Assembly: GCA_028820455.1 (NCBI GenBank)
Contig: JAPPJC010000034.1
Coordinates: 1-34,157 of the forward strand
Length of the DNA stretch: 34,157 bases
Reading direction: 5' to 3'
Source of the DNA: Acidimicrobiaceae bacterium
GTDB taxonomy: Bacteria > Actinomycetota > Acidimicrobiia > Acidimicrobiales > Aldehydirespiratoraceae
Part shown: positions 18,200 to 27,464 of the stretch, piece by piece
How the letters are laid out: each line of letters starts with the position of its first letter
Numbering within the stretch: position 1 is the stretch's first letter
The notes under the pieces: generated by a model
Seen by the model: the letters and a program-made list of their open reading frames with translations, nothing else
Told to the model about the DNA's origin: nothing
Database searches by the model: none
Program-made: the position numbers and the translations under genes

Positions 18200-20518
18200 A
18201 TGGTTAGTAGGGTGCTGCCTTGGCGACGTTTCAGGCAGTCTGAGGAAAACGAGATAGCAACTCTTATCAGTGGATATCGCAAACGTCACCCTGATGGGCC
18301 CACTGATATGATCGAGCGTTCATTTGAAATGGCCGACCGAGCTCACAGAGGGCAAACCCGACAAACAGGCGGGCCTTACATAAGGCATCCTTTGGCAGTA
18401 GCCCGGATTGTTGTTCAGCTAGGTCTGGACGAGGCTAGTGTTGTCGCTGCTTTACTTCATGACGTTGTGGAAGACACTGATGTGACTCTTGCGGATATTG
18501 ATTCGGCTTTTGGTTCGGATGTAGCAGGCATGGTTGACGGGTTGACCAAACTTGAGCGGATGCATTACGACACCAAGGAGCAGCAGCAGTTCGCTTCGCT
18601 GCGTAAAATGATTCTTGCTACAGCACGCGATTTGCGGGTGCTGATCATAAAAATTGCAGACCGGCTACACAATCTTTATTCTTTGGCTGGGTTGCCACAG
18701 CACAAGCAACATTACATAGCCCGTGAAACTCTTGACATTTATGCCCCTTTAGCACACCGTCTCAGCATGCAGGATATCAAGCAGCAGTTGGAAGATTTGG
18801 CGTTTGCCGCTCTTGAGCCCCGCCGTTATGCCGAGATCGAATACATGGTTCATCAGCGTGCCCCTGAACGGGATCTGTATTTAGCGCAGATAATCGGCAG
18901 CGTTGAAGCTCATCTTGCTGAGTTGGGCATAAAAGGTGAAATCCACGGTCGGCCCAAGCATATTTGGTCTATTTACGAGAAGATGGTGGTGAAGGGCTGT
19001 TCTTTCGATGAGATATTCGACTTGATAGGTTTACGTGTGCTTGTTCAGTCTGTTAAGGATTGCTATGCGGCACTCGGAACTATTCATTCTGCTTGGCGGC
19101 CGGTTCAGGGCCGTTTCAAAGATTATATAGCCATGCCGAAGTTCAACCTCTACCAGTCTTTGCACACAACAGTTGTGGGTTTTCAAAATAAAACCATAGA
19201 AGTGCAGATACGCACGCACGACATGCACGTTCGAGCTGAAAGCGGTGTTGCTGCACATTGGAAATACAAGAAAGACAAGAACAAGAAAGGCAAATCTTCT
19301 CGCAAAAGCTCTCGACAGCAAAAGGATTCTCCAACTCAGGAGATGGCATGGTTGTCGCGTATCGTCGATTGGGAGCAGGAAACCCCCGATCTTTCCGAGT
19401 TCATGGAAAACCTGAAATTAGACCTGCACACCGATGAGGTTTATGTTTTCACTCCCAGGGGCAAGGTCATCGAACTGCCAGTGGGAGCCACACCCGTGGA
19501 TTTCGCATACTTGGTCCACACCGAAGTAGGCCATGGCTGTGTCGGGGCCAAAGTGGATGGACGTTTAGTAGCACTTGACACTCAGCTGATATCCGGTAAT
19601 GTGGTGGAGATACTGACTTCTAAAATTCCGGGTGCGGGCCCTAATCGGGATTGGCTGAATTTTGTGGCTAGTCGTCGCGCTGACAACAAGATTAAGCAAT
19701 GGTATCAACGTGAACGTAGAACTGGGGCTATCGAGCGTGGATGCGAGAGTCTCGTTCAAGTGCTGCGCCGTGAAGGTCTACCTGCTCGGCAGGTGCTTAA
19801 AGATAAGGGGCAACTTTTCAGCAGGATTGCTCAACAGCTTAACCGCAATGATGTCGACGCGTTATTCGCAGCTGTCGGTGAAGGACATCTGGCAGCCACC
19901 ACTGTGGTGGCTCGTGTGGTCCGTGAATTGGAAGACGATGATTCTGTTTCGCCTCAAGGTGGTCAGCATGATTTGGAAAGTGACCGTGGTCAACTACCAA
20001 CCACTGCGCGTCGTAGGGTGGAGCTTGCTGAGAAGCGATCACGTTACGGTGCTGGTGTTCACGTGGAAGGGATAGATGATATTTTGGTGCGGTTGTCTCG
20101 TTGTTGTAGGCCGGTGCCTCCCGATGGGATTATCGGTTATGTCACTCGTGGTCGAGGCGTATCCGTGCATCGGGTGGATTGTTTGAATGCCGTCTCTTTC
20201 ACAGAGGACCACTATGATCGGCTCATAGAGGTTGAATGGGACACAGAGCACAGCGGTAGTTTCACTACTACGGTTGTGGTGCAGGCACTTGATCGTGCTG
20301 GGCTTCTACGTGATGCTAGCAACGTACTGACAGAACACAAGATAAGCATCATCAATTCCCACACCACCGTCGACACTGACCGCATCGCTCGTATGAGTTT
20401 CGAGTTTGAGTTAGCGGATGCGTCACACCTGGATTCGGTGTTCTCTTCGATGCTTGCTTTGGAGGGAGTCTTAGACGCCTATCGTGTCATGCCCGGTCGC
20501 CGCTCCCAAAGACTTTAG
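18200..20518 (+). CDS. relA: Bifunctional (p)ppGpp synthetase/hydrolase RelA/SpoT family
   Basis: HPLAVARIVVQLGLDEASVVAALLHDVVEDTDVT (HD domain), synthetase, TGS (VYVFTPRGKVIELPVGATPVDFAYLVHTEVGH) and ACT domains. Start ambiguous between GTG 18188 and ATG 18200. Confidence 0.94.
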   Translation: MVSRVLPWRRFRQSEENEIATLISGYRKRHPDGPTDMIERSFEMADRAHRGQTRQTGGPYIRHPLAVARIVVQLGLDEASVVAALLHDVVEDTDVTLADIDSAFGSDVAGMVDGLTKLERMHYDTKEQQQFASLRKMILATARDLRVLIIKIADRLHNLYSLAGLPQHKQHYIARETLDIYAPLAHRLSMQDIKQQLEDLAFAALEPRRYAEIEYMVHQRAPERDLYLAQIIGSVEAHLAELGIKGEIHGRPKHIWSIYEKMVVKGCSFDEIFDLIGLRVLVQSVKDCYAALGTIHSAWRPVQGRFKDYIAMPKFNLYQSLHTTVVGFQNKTIEVQIRTHDMHVRAESGVAAHWKYKKDKNKKGKSSRKSSRQQKDSPTQEMAWLSRIVDWEQETPDLSEFMENLKLDLHTDEVYVFTPRGKVIELPVGATPVDFAYLVHTEVGHGCVGAKVDGRLVALDTQLISGNVVEILTSKIPGAGPNRDWLNFVASRRADNKIKQWYQRERRTGAIERGCESLVQVLRREGLPARQVLKDKGQLFSRIAQQLNRNDVDALFAAVGEGHLAATTVVARVVRELEDDDSVSPQGGQHDLESDRGQLPTTARRRVELAEKRSRYGAGVHVEGIDDILVRLSRCCRPVPPDGIIGYVTRGRGVSVHRVDCLNAVSFTEDHYDRLIEVEWDTEHSGSFTTTVVVQALDRAGLLRDASNVLTEHKISIINSHTTVDTDRIARMSFEFELADASHLDSVFSSMLALEGVLDAYRVMPGRRSQRL

Positions 20519-20623
20519 GTGAAGCTATGTTTTCGGTGATCGGGCCATGAATCACTCCGACCGATTGCCGACAACTGTTGGGTGAAGCTGCGTGTAGCGG
20601 AGTTTGCTGCTAGCTTGTAGTCG

Positions 20624-21898
20624 ATGTCTAAATCCTTATTCCGTAGTCCCAGAGGAACCCGCGATATTCTCGCACCGGAGTCGACCCGCCGCCATCAACT
20701 GGTCAACCGGTTCGGAGAAATAGCAGAACGCAGCGGATTCGGGCTGTTGGAGTCACCTATTTTTGAGGATGTTTCCGTGTTTCAACGTATTGGAGCTTCC
20801 ACGGATATCGTTACAAAAGAACTTTTTGAGTTCAACGACAAGGGTAATCCTCCGCAGCGTTTGGCGTTGCGTCCCGAGCTCACCGCAGGCGTGTGTCGTG
20901 CTTTTGCGCAGCATCGACCGACAGTTCCGTGGAAGGTATGGTATCACGGCCCGCAGTTCCGCTATGAACGGCCGCAATCTGGTCGCTACCGCCAGTTCAT
21001 GCAAGTAGGGGCGGAAACTCTTGGCAGCGATGATCCTCACGCGGATGTTGAGATGATCGGTTTAGGTCTGAGCTTTTATGAAGCAGTGGGACTGCGACGG
21101 GTTCGTTTACTGCTCAACTCTTTAGGAGATGTGGAAAGCCGGTCTGCCTACCGGTATGCACTGACGCGGTATCTGCAGCAGCGAAGCACAGAATTGACAG
21201 AACAGTCACTGGCAACGTTGGGGGTCAACCCTCTGCGAGTTCTCGACTCTAAAAGACCTGCGGATCAGCCAGTGATATCCGAAGCTCCTGTCATGACTGA
21301 TTTCCTGACCGAAGAATCGGCAGCCCATTTCCAGGAAGTACAGGACTGCCTCGATGGTCTTGATGTGAGTTATGAGCTGGCACCTCGACTGGTGAGAGGC
21401 CTAGACTATTACACGCGCACCACGTTTGAATTTGTGACTGACTCGCTTGCAGCAGCGCAGAACGCGGTGGGAGGTGGTGGCCGTTATGACGGGCTCGTGG
21501 AAAGCTTGGGTGGGCCGAGCACACCGGGTATAGGTTTGGCACTTGGCGTGGATCGCACACTCCTGGCGTGTGAAGCTGAAGGTGTTCTGGCCGAGGTTTC
21601 ATCAGCAGTGCGGGTTTTTGTGGTGGACACGGTTGGTGGCTCACAAGCGGTTGGTTTGTGTGATCGTTTGCGCCGTGCCGGAATATCCACCGACCGGGCT
21701 TTCGACCGGCGATCAATGAAAGCGCAGATGAAACTAGCCGACAGGTCTGAAGCTCGCATAGCAGTGATAGTCGGGCCGGACGAACAGTCAGAAGGCGTTG
21801 TGAGTGTCCGTGATCTTCGCTCTCACGCTGGTCAACAAAAAATACCTGAAGCAGACACGGTGAAAACAGTGAAACGACTTCTCAGTACGCTTTCTTAA
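20624..21898 (+). CDS. hisS: Histidyl-tRNA synthetase
   Basis: SPRGTRDILAPES, LALRPELTAGVCRAF, QVGAETLGSDDPHADVEMI, LVRGLDYYTRTTFEF, GGGGRYDGLVESLGG. Confidence 0.95.
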   Translation: MSKSLFRSPRGTRDILAPESTRRHQLVNRFGEIAERSGFGLLESPIFEDVSVFQRIGASTDIVTKELFEFNDKGNPPQRLALRPELTAGVCRAFAQHRPTVPWKVWYHGPQFRYERPQSGRYRQFMQVGAETLGSDDPHADVEMIGLGLSFYEAVGLRRVRLLLNSLGDVESRSAYRYALTRYLQQRSTELTEQSLATLGVNPLRVLDSKRPADQPVISEAPVMTDFLTEESAAHFQEVQDCLDGLDVSYELAPRLVRGLDYYTRTTFEFVTDSLAAAQNAVGGGGRYDGLVESLGGPSTPGIGLALGVDRTLLACEAEGVLAEVSSAVRVFVVDTVGGSQAVGLCDRLRRAGISTDRAFDRRSMKAQMKLADRSEARIAVIVGPDEQSEGVVSVRDLRSHAGQQKIPEADTVKTVKRLLSTLS

Positions 21899-21939
21899 AA
21901 CAACAACCGGGTGGCTTGCTGTTCCACTCCGTACTCAGT

Positions 21940-22128
21940 GGCTGGTCACGCAGTCAGGACGCAGTACACTGATCAGCATCCCGGGTTATGACGGGTGGGG
22001 TGCTTCGTTGTTGGCTGGTCACGCAGTCAGGACGCAGTACACTGATCAGCATCCCGGGTTATGACGGGTGGGGTGCTTCGTTGTTGGCTGGTCACGCAGT
22101 CAGGACACAGTACACTGATCAGCATCCC
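21940..22128. repeat. 73-bp tandem array, 2.6 copies, between hisS and rtcB
   Basis: Copies at 21940-22012 and 22013-22085, partial at 22086-22128 (one substitution, GACGCAG to GACACAG). Each full copy carries the inverted repeat AGCATCCC...GGGGTGCT (one G-T pair). Confidence 0.97.
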
Positions 22129-23339
22129 TTGTAATTGAGAATTGCTGTCAAGCGGTGTTCGACATCTATTAGCTCACGTTGAGCATCGATTACGCCCTTG
22201 ATGGGGCGGTAGGCTTCGGGTGCTTCATCGGTGAGCCGGTTCGCTTCGCCTGACAGCCAGGTTTTCCCTGCCATACTTTCGGCAAGCTGTTCAGCTGTTA
22301 TTGTTCTTTTGGCTTGTGTGCGGCTCATAACACGTCCCGCCCCGTGCGACGCGGAATGATACGACATCGCGCAGCCCCGGCCTCGAACAATGTATGTGTC
22401 ATCACCCATGCTGCCTGGTATCACACCGAGATCATCGACACGGACTCGGATAGCGCCCTTGCGAGTAACCCAAACGTCCATACCTGCGTGGCGTTCTTTC
22501 ACAGCGTAATTGTGGTGGCAGTCGATATGTAGCCGAGCCGTTGCAAGCGAGAAATCAAGTTTCGTGGTACTACGGAGTGCTTTCAACACGGCTTCAGTCA
22601 TTAAAAAACGATTCGCAAGCGCATACTTCTGTGCCCATAGCATGTCGGCTATGTATGGGTGGAAGCCAGGGTCGTCTTCGGTTAGGTAGGCAAGGCTACT
22701 GTTTTCAAGTCGACGAGCGGCTCTTCGACACGTTCTTTTGGCTTCTCTGATATGCATGGATGCCAATGAGTTTCCCACACCCCGGGAGCCTGAGTGCAGT
22801 ACCAGCCATACGTGTTCTCTTTCATCGAGACTTATTTCGATGAAGTGGTTACCGCCGCCGAGTGTGCCGAGTTGTGTGCCTATTTTGGCAGTAGCTTTGC
22901 CAGGGGTTCTCGCCTTATCGGGTAGGGGATGTTTCTTCAACCAGCGGGAGGCGGCTCCGGTGGTATCGGGATGGCTTTTGAAGCCCGCAGGAACAGCTGA
23001 AGCTATGGCGTCCAATGTGCTGTTTAGATCGTCAGGTAGTTGTGAGGCGGTGTGACCACTGTGCACGGCAGCCATCCCGCATCCTATGTCCACACCCACA
23101 GCTGCGGGAATGATCGCGTCCTGTGAGACGACCACCGAACCAATCGGAGCTCCTATTCCCACGTGAGCGTCTGCCATTAGAGCAACATCGCTTGACACGG
23201 CCGGACTGCGAGCTATTTGCTGAGCTTGCAGCAGAGTGTTCGGATCGACGTCGGCGGCCCAACTCAAGACCGCTTTATTATTACCGGCTACTATGTATGC
23301 TGGAATGCTAGACTGATGGGAAAAATTGGATTCGTGCAT
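22119..23339 (-). CDS. rtcB: RtcB family RNA-splicing ligase
   Basis: DVALMADAHVGIGAPIGSVV, VGVDIGCGMAAVHS, LGGGNHFIEISLDE, VLHSGSRGVGNSLA, GRGCAMSYHSASHGAGRVMSR. Start uncertain within a few codons. Confidence 0.92.
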   Translation of the reverse strand: MHESNFSHQSSIPAYIVAGNNKAVLSWAADVDPNTLLQAQQIARSPAVSSDVALMADAHVGIGAPIGSVVVSQDAIIPAAVGVDIGCGMAAVHSGHTASQLPDDLNSTLDAIASAVPAGFKSHPDTTGAASRWLKKHPLPDKARTPGKATAKIGTQLGTLGGGNHFIEISLDEREHVWLVLHSGSRGVGNSLASMHIREAKRTCRRAARRLENSSLAYLTEDDPGFHPYIADMLWAQKYALANRFLMTEAVLKALRSTTKLDFSLATARLHIDCHHNYAVKERHAGMDVWVTRKGAIRVRVDDLGVIPGSMGDDTYIVRGRGCAMSYHSASHGAGRVMSRTQAKRTITAEQLAESMAGKTWLSGEANRLTDEAPEAYRPIKGVIDAQRELIDVEHRLTAILNYKGC

Positions 23340-23377
23340 GGATTGTGTATTCGTGCATGGATTTTAGAGGAGTTTAT

Positions 23378-23758
23378 ATGACAGCAGTTGAAATAGCGGC
23401 TCTGGTTGTGGTGATAGTATGCATGGCAGCAACCGCATTATTGGCATTGGCTGCAGTTTCGTTGTTGCGCACCCTCAAAACTTTACGTGCTTTAACAGCT
23501 GATTTGCATGAGAAGGCATTGCCTCTTATCGTTGATTTGCAAGATATCGTCTGTCATGCCGCAGATGAGCAGCGAAGGTTGAGTGATGTGATAAAGCGAG
23601 TGGAAAGGATATCCCATACTGTGGACAGTGCTAGTAAACTGCTTTACAAGGCTTTTGCCCCTCCGTTGATCAAAAGTGTGTCTTTGATGTCTGGTGCAGG
23701 GAAGGCAGCAAAACGTTTGCGGTCTCGCCATCATGACAGCAACGGAGATACGTCGTAA
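23378..23758 (+). CDS. DUF948-like membrane-anchored coiled protein
   Basis: ATG 23378 with upstream GAGGAG; N-terminal TM then coiled region LTADLHEKALPLIVDLQDIV...; position before alaS matches the conserved actinobacterial order. Confidence 0.7.
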   Translation: MTAVEIAALVVVIVCMAATALLALAAVSLLRTLKTLRALTADLHEKALPLIVDLQDIVCHAADEQRRLSDVIKRVERISHTVDSASKLLYKAFAPPLIKSVSLMSGAGKAAKRLRSRHHDSNGDTS

Positions 23759-23860
23759 GGTTTTTCAGTGCTGGCATTTGAGACTATTTGAGCCTTTTGG
23801 ACTAGTAGCGCAAAATGGGTCGACCTTGGACTTCTGTCGGTAGACGAGAAAGGTAGTTCG

Positions 23861-24175
23861 GTGAAAAAGTTGAAGTGGATTGTTACTGGCTATTTGGCAG
23901 GGTTGAGTACAGCTTTTTGGCTTCGCAGCAGAGTCCATAAGGCTGTTGCAAAATATGCGCCTATGCGTATGACACAGTCCGCTGTTCTTAGATCGAAAGC
24001 CCTTAAAGGGCAGACCAAAAAGGCGGTCAAGAATGTTTCACATCAGGCTGCTGATAAGGCGCGGTCAATGGTTGGTGAGGTCAAAGCTGCTATGGCTGAT
24101 GGTCGTGAGGCCATGCGTTCCACTGAGAATGAACTCAAATCCTCAAGTTATGAGGTTCAGAAACCGAATATGTGA
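23861..24175 (+). CDS. Small hypothetical protein upstream of alaS (DUF6167-like by position and composition)
   Basis: MKKLKWIVTGYLAGLSTAFWLRSRVHKAVAKYAP...; short hydrophobic N-terminus then basic helical tail; GTG start preceded by GAAAGG. Confidence 0.55.
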   Translation: MKKLKWIVTGYLAGLSTAFWLRSRVHKAVAKYAPMRMTQSAVLRSKALKGQTKKAVKNVSHQAADKARSMVGEVKAAMADGREAMRSTENELKSSSYEVQKPNM

Positions 24176-24240
24176 GGCAAGCTATCATTGCGCTACTGTG
24201 AGCAACCTGGATTCGTGGGGTTCAGAAACCGAATATGTGG
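24154..24240. repeat. Direct repeat pair, period 65 bp, spanning the 3' end of the preceding gene and the alaS leader
   Basis: GGTTCAGAAACCGAATATGTG at 24154 and 24219, with further similarity (AGGCAAGCTA / GGACAAGCTA). Confidence 0.9.
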
Positions 24241-24287
24241 GACAAGCTACAAGTTTAGACTATTGGATTGAAGCAGAGGGTTAGGAT

Positions 24288-26930
24288 ATGGAATTCATGA
24301 CCGCCGCTGAGGTGCGTAAAACTTTTGTCGATTTTTTCGTTGATCGTGGTCATGTTCCTGCAGCTTCATCCAGTTTGATACCCAACGACCCTTCGCTGTT
24401 GTTCACTGTAGCCGGGATGGTTCCGTTCAAGTCTTATTTCGTGGGCGAAGAAGCCCCTCCTTTCAAAAGAGCTGTGAGTATCCAAAAATGTGTTCGAGCT
24501 GGAGGTAAACACAACGACTTAGAGGAAGTAGGACGCACATCCCGCCACCTTACGTTCTTTGAAATGCTTGGGAATTTCAGTTTCGGTGACTATTTCAAGA
24601 CGGATGCCATCCTATGGGCTTGGCAGCTTGTTACCGAAAAGTTCGGGTTAGACCCGAATCGTCTCTGGGTGACAGTGCATCACAGTGACGATGAAGCCGC
24701 AGACATTTGGCATCGTCAGGTGGGTGTACCCGAAGAACGCATACAACGTTTGGATGAGGACAACTTTTGGCGGATGGCGGATGTTGGGCCTTGTGGCCCT
24801 TGTTCGGAAATTTTTTGGGACAAAGGGCCGGATTATGGTGCTTCCGGTGGACCGGCTCACGGCGATGAGGACCGTTACGTAGAAATCTGGAATCTGGTGT
24901 TCATGCAGTTTGAAACCACCTCGGACGGCTCTGAGATACCCCTGCCCAAACCTTCTATCGACACTGGCATGGGTTTGGAACGTACAGTCTCGGTATTGCA
25001 GGGGGTTGACTCGGTGTGGGAGACCGATGAATTCGTGACACTCCTCGAAGCGATCCAGCGTATCACCGGTGTAAAGCTTGGCGTTGAGGAAAACAGTGAC
25101 ACTTCTCTGCGAATCCTTGCGGACCATGCCCGTTCTACCTCGATGCTGATATCTGACGGGGTTTTCCCGTCCAACGAGAATCGTGGCTACGTTTTGAGGC
25201 GCATAATCCGTCGAGCGGCTCGCCATGCTTGGATGCTGGGTGTTGAACGGCCGGTCATGGCGGAAATAGTAGACCGAACCGTGGAAGTCATGGGGCTGGC
25301 CTGGTCGGATTTAAAAGCGAATCATCAATACGTGCGTGATGTGATTGACCGTGAAGAGAAACGCTTTCTCGAAACTTTACGTGTGGGACAGTCGATACTC
25401 GATGAACGTCTTTCTCTGTTGAATTCAGGCGATCAACTTAGCGGCGACACCGCATTCTTGTTGCACGACACTTACGGATTGCCATTGGAAGTAACCGTGG
25501 AAATAGCTTCTGGGAAGGGTGTCAGTGTAGATTTGGAAGGTTTCAGAACAGAGATGAAACAGCAGCAGCGTCGAGCCAAAAGCGCACGTAAAACTGTAGA
25601 TGCGGGTGATGCGTCACTTCTGGTTTCTTTGGTATCCGAGTTCGGCACAACCGAGTTCACCGGCAGAGCGGAGTTAACCTCGCAAGCCCGAGTGTTGTAC
25701 GTGTCTGAAGATCGGGTGGTGCTCGATCGCACACCTTTTTACGCCGAAAGCGGAGGACAAATCGGTGACACAGGCGAGATCCACTGTGAAGCCACAGGGG
25801 CTCGGGTGCGTGTGGTCGACACTTTCTACGGATTGCCAGGCTTATACGTACACAGAATAGAACCAGTGAAAACCGACAGCACTGACAGCAGCAGCAAACA
25901 GAATCAGGATGCACCACATGACAGCTTGAAAGTCGGCGGAGTGTTGAATGTCGGCGATGTGGTAACAGCTTCCGTAGACGCTGAGCGTCGCGCTGCGATA
26001 CGCCGCAGTCATACTGGCACGCACATTCTGCACTGGGCTTTGCGTGACGTTCTTGGAACTCATGCCAAGCAGCAGGGGTCTTGGGTAGGCCCCGATCGTT
26101 TGCGCTTCGATTTCAGTCACTACGAATCCCTTACCGAAGTTCAAATCAAAGAAGTGGAGGACCTGGTCAACAATCAGGTTCTGCTCAACGATTCATGCCG
26201 ACATTTCGAAACGACTATGGGCCACGCCCAACAGCTTGGGGCTATAGCGTTCTTCGGAGACAAATACGGTGACACGGTGAGGGTTTTGGAGGCAGGCAGG
26301 CATTCAGTGGAACTATGCGGTGGTACTCATGTTAAAGCTTTGGGAGACATTGGTGCAGTGCGCATTGTGGCGGAGTCGTCGATCGGTGCCAACATACGAA
26401 GAGTAGAAGCCATTACAGGACTGGCCACAGTGGAACTGCTTCGTGATCAACATGCTCTGCTCAACGACGCTGCTCGGGCTTTGAGTGTGCCGCCTGCAGA
26501 TCTGGTGACCGGTATTGCCAGCCGTAAAGCTGAGCTTAAGCAGTTGCGCAAAGAGACCTCAGAGCTGCGTCGCAAACTGGCGTTGAGTCGAACCGAGGAA
26601 CTAGTAGCTGCCGCTTGTGATGGCGTGGTTGTGGCTCGTATCGACAACATCGATAGAGTGACCTTGCGTGATCTTGCTCTAGCGGTACGTGACCATGAAA
26701 ACGTCAAGGCTGCAGTGTTAGGATGCGCACTTCCAACAGGAGGAGCTGCCCTGGTTGCTGCTGTTACCGCGGACAGCGTCTTCAATGCCGGTGTTCTCAT
26801 ATCTGAAGCCAAGAAAACCATCGGAGGTGGGGGTAAGCCATCCCCCGACCTGGCTACTGCTGGAGGTCGCAACGCTGAACGTTTAGACGAAGCATTGGAC
26901 CAGGTTCGCTCCACTGCTGCGATCAACTGA
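24288..26930 (+). CDS. alaS: Alanyl-tRNA synthetase
   Basis: MTAAEVRKTFVDFFVDRGHVPAASSSLIPNDPSLLFTVAGMVPFKSYF, editing-domain HTGTHILHWALR and CGGTHVKALGDIG. Confidence 0.97.
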   Translation: MEFMTAAEVRKTFVDFFVDRGHVPAASSSLIPNDPSLLFTVAGMVPFKSYFVGEEAPPFKRAVSIQKCVRAGGKHNDLEEVGRTSRHLTFFEMLGNFSFGDYFKTDAILWAWQLVTEKFGLDPNRLWVTVHHSDDEAADIWHRQVGVPEERIQRLDEDNFWRMADVGPCGPCSEIFWDKGPDYGASGGPAHGDEDRYVEIWNLVFMQFETTSDGSEIPLPKPSIDTGMGLERTVSVLQGVDSVWETDEFVTLLEAIQRITGVKLGVEENSDTSLRILADHARSTSMLISDGVFPSNENRGYVLRRIIRRAARHAWMLGVERPVMAEIVDRTVEVMGLAWSDLKANHQYVRDVIDREEKRFLETLRVGQSILDERLSLLNSGDQLSGDTAFLLHDTYGLPLEVTVEIASGKGVSVDLEGFRTEMKQQQRRAKSARKTVDAGDASLLVSLVSEFGTTEFTGRAELTSQARVLYVSEDRVVLDRTPFYAESGGQIGDTGEIHCEATGARVRVVDTFYGLPGLYVHRIEPVKTDSTDSSSKQNQDAPHDSLKVGGVLNVGDVVTASVDAERRAAIRRSHTGTHILHWALRDVLGTHAKQQGSWVGPDRLRFDFSHYESLTEVQIKEVEDLVNNQVLLNDSCRHFETTMGHAQQLGAIAFFGDKYGDTVRVLEAGRHSVELCGGTHVKALGDIGAVRIVAESSIGANIRRVEAITGLATVELLRDQHALLNDAARALSVPPADLVTGIASRKAELKQLRKETSELRRKLALSRTEELVAAACDGVVVARIDNIDRVTLRDLALAVRDHENVKAAVLGCALPTGGAALVAAVTADSVFNAGVLISEAKKTIGGGGKPSPDLATAGGRNAERLDEALDQVRSTAAIN

Positions 26931-26974
26931 GAATATGCGTGCACTTGGGCTTGAATATGCGTGCACTTGGGCTT
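26931..26974. repeat. 22-bp perfect tandem duplication covering the ruvX start codon
   Basis: GAATATGCGTGCACTTGGGCTT at 26931-26952 and 26953-26974. Confidence 0.98.
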
Positions 26975-27415
26975 GACTTAGGGTCACGCAGGGTTGGAGT
27001 GGCTATCTGTGGCTCAGATGCTCGTGTGGCGGTTCCCATGACCACATTACTTCGCAATCCACGTAACAGCGCAGGTGACAGAAAAACCGATTTTATCAGT
27101 GAGATCGCAAAACTAGTGCGAGACCGCAAAATTGACGTTGTAGTGGTCGGGTTGCCTTTGTCGCTTTCCGGCCGTGCAGGGTCTGCTGCTGCGGGTGCGC
27201 GTTCTGTGATCCGCCAACTTCGCCGGTCTGTGGGTGTTCCGATAGTTGCTTGGGATGAGCGTTTAACCACGGCTAGTGCTGAACGTATCCTCATGTCGCG
27301 AGGTCTTCCCAGTGTGAAACGGCGTAAAGTGGTTGATCAGCTAGCTGCTACGGTGATTTTGCAGGCATGGCTGGAAGCAGGTATGCCAATGACGGGCCAA
27401 GCGGTTGCGGAATGA
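26957..27415 (+). CDS. ruvX: Holliday junction resolvase RuvX / YqgF family
   Basis: MRALGLDLGSRRVGVAICGS, VVGLPLSLSGRAGSAA, VPIVAWDERLTTASAER. ATG 26957 preferred over ORF-track GTG 26939. Confidence 0.92.
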   Translation: MRALGLDLGSRRVGVAICGSDARVAVPMTTLLRNPRNSAGDRKTDFISEIAKLVRDRKIDVVVVGLPLSLSGRAGSAAAGARSVIRQLRRSVGVPIVAWDERLTTASAERILMSRGLPSVKRRKVVDQLAATVILQAWLEAGMPMTGQAVAE

Positions 27416-27464
27416 ACGATAGGCGACATGACAAGGCACCGGTTGTTTCGCTGGTATTACTTCG

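Noticed and set aside
24176-24287. T-box leader upstream of alaS (also considered for hisS)
   Set aside because: No T-box consensus (e.g. TGGN acceptor-binding bulge in the right context) or antiterminator/terminator pair; the alaS leader is explained by a 65-bp duplication.
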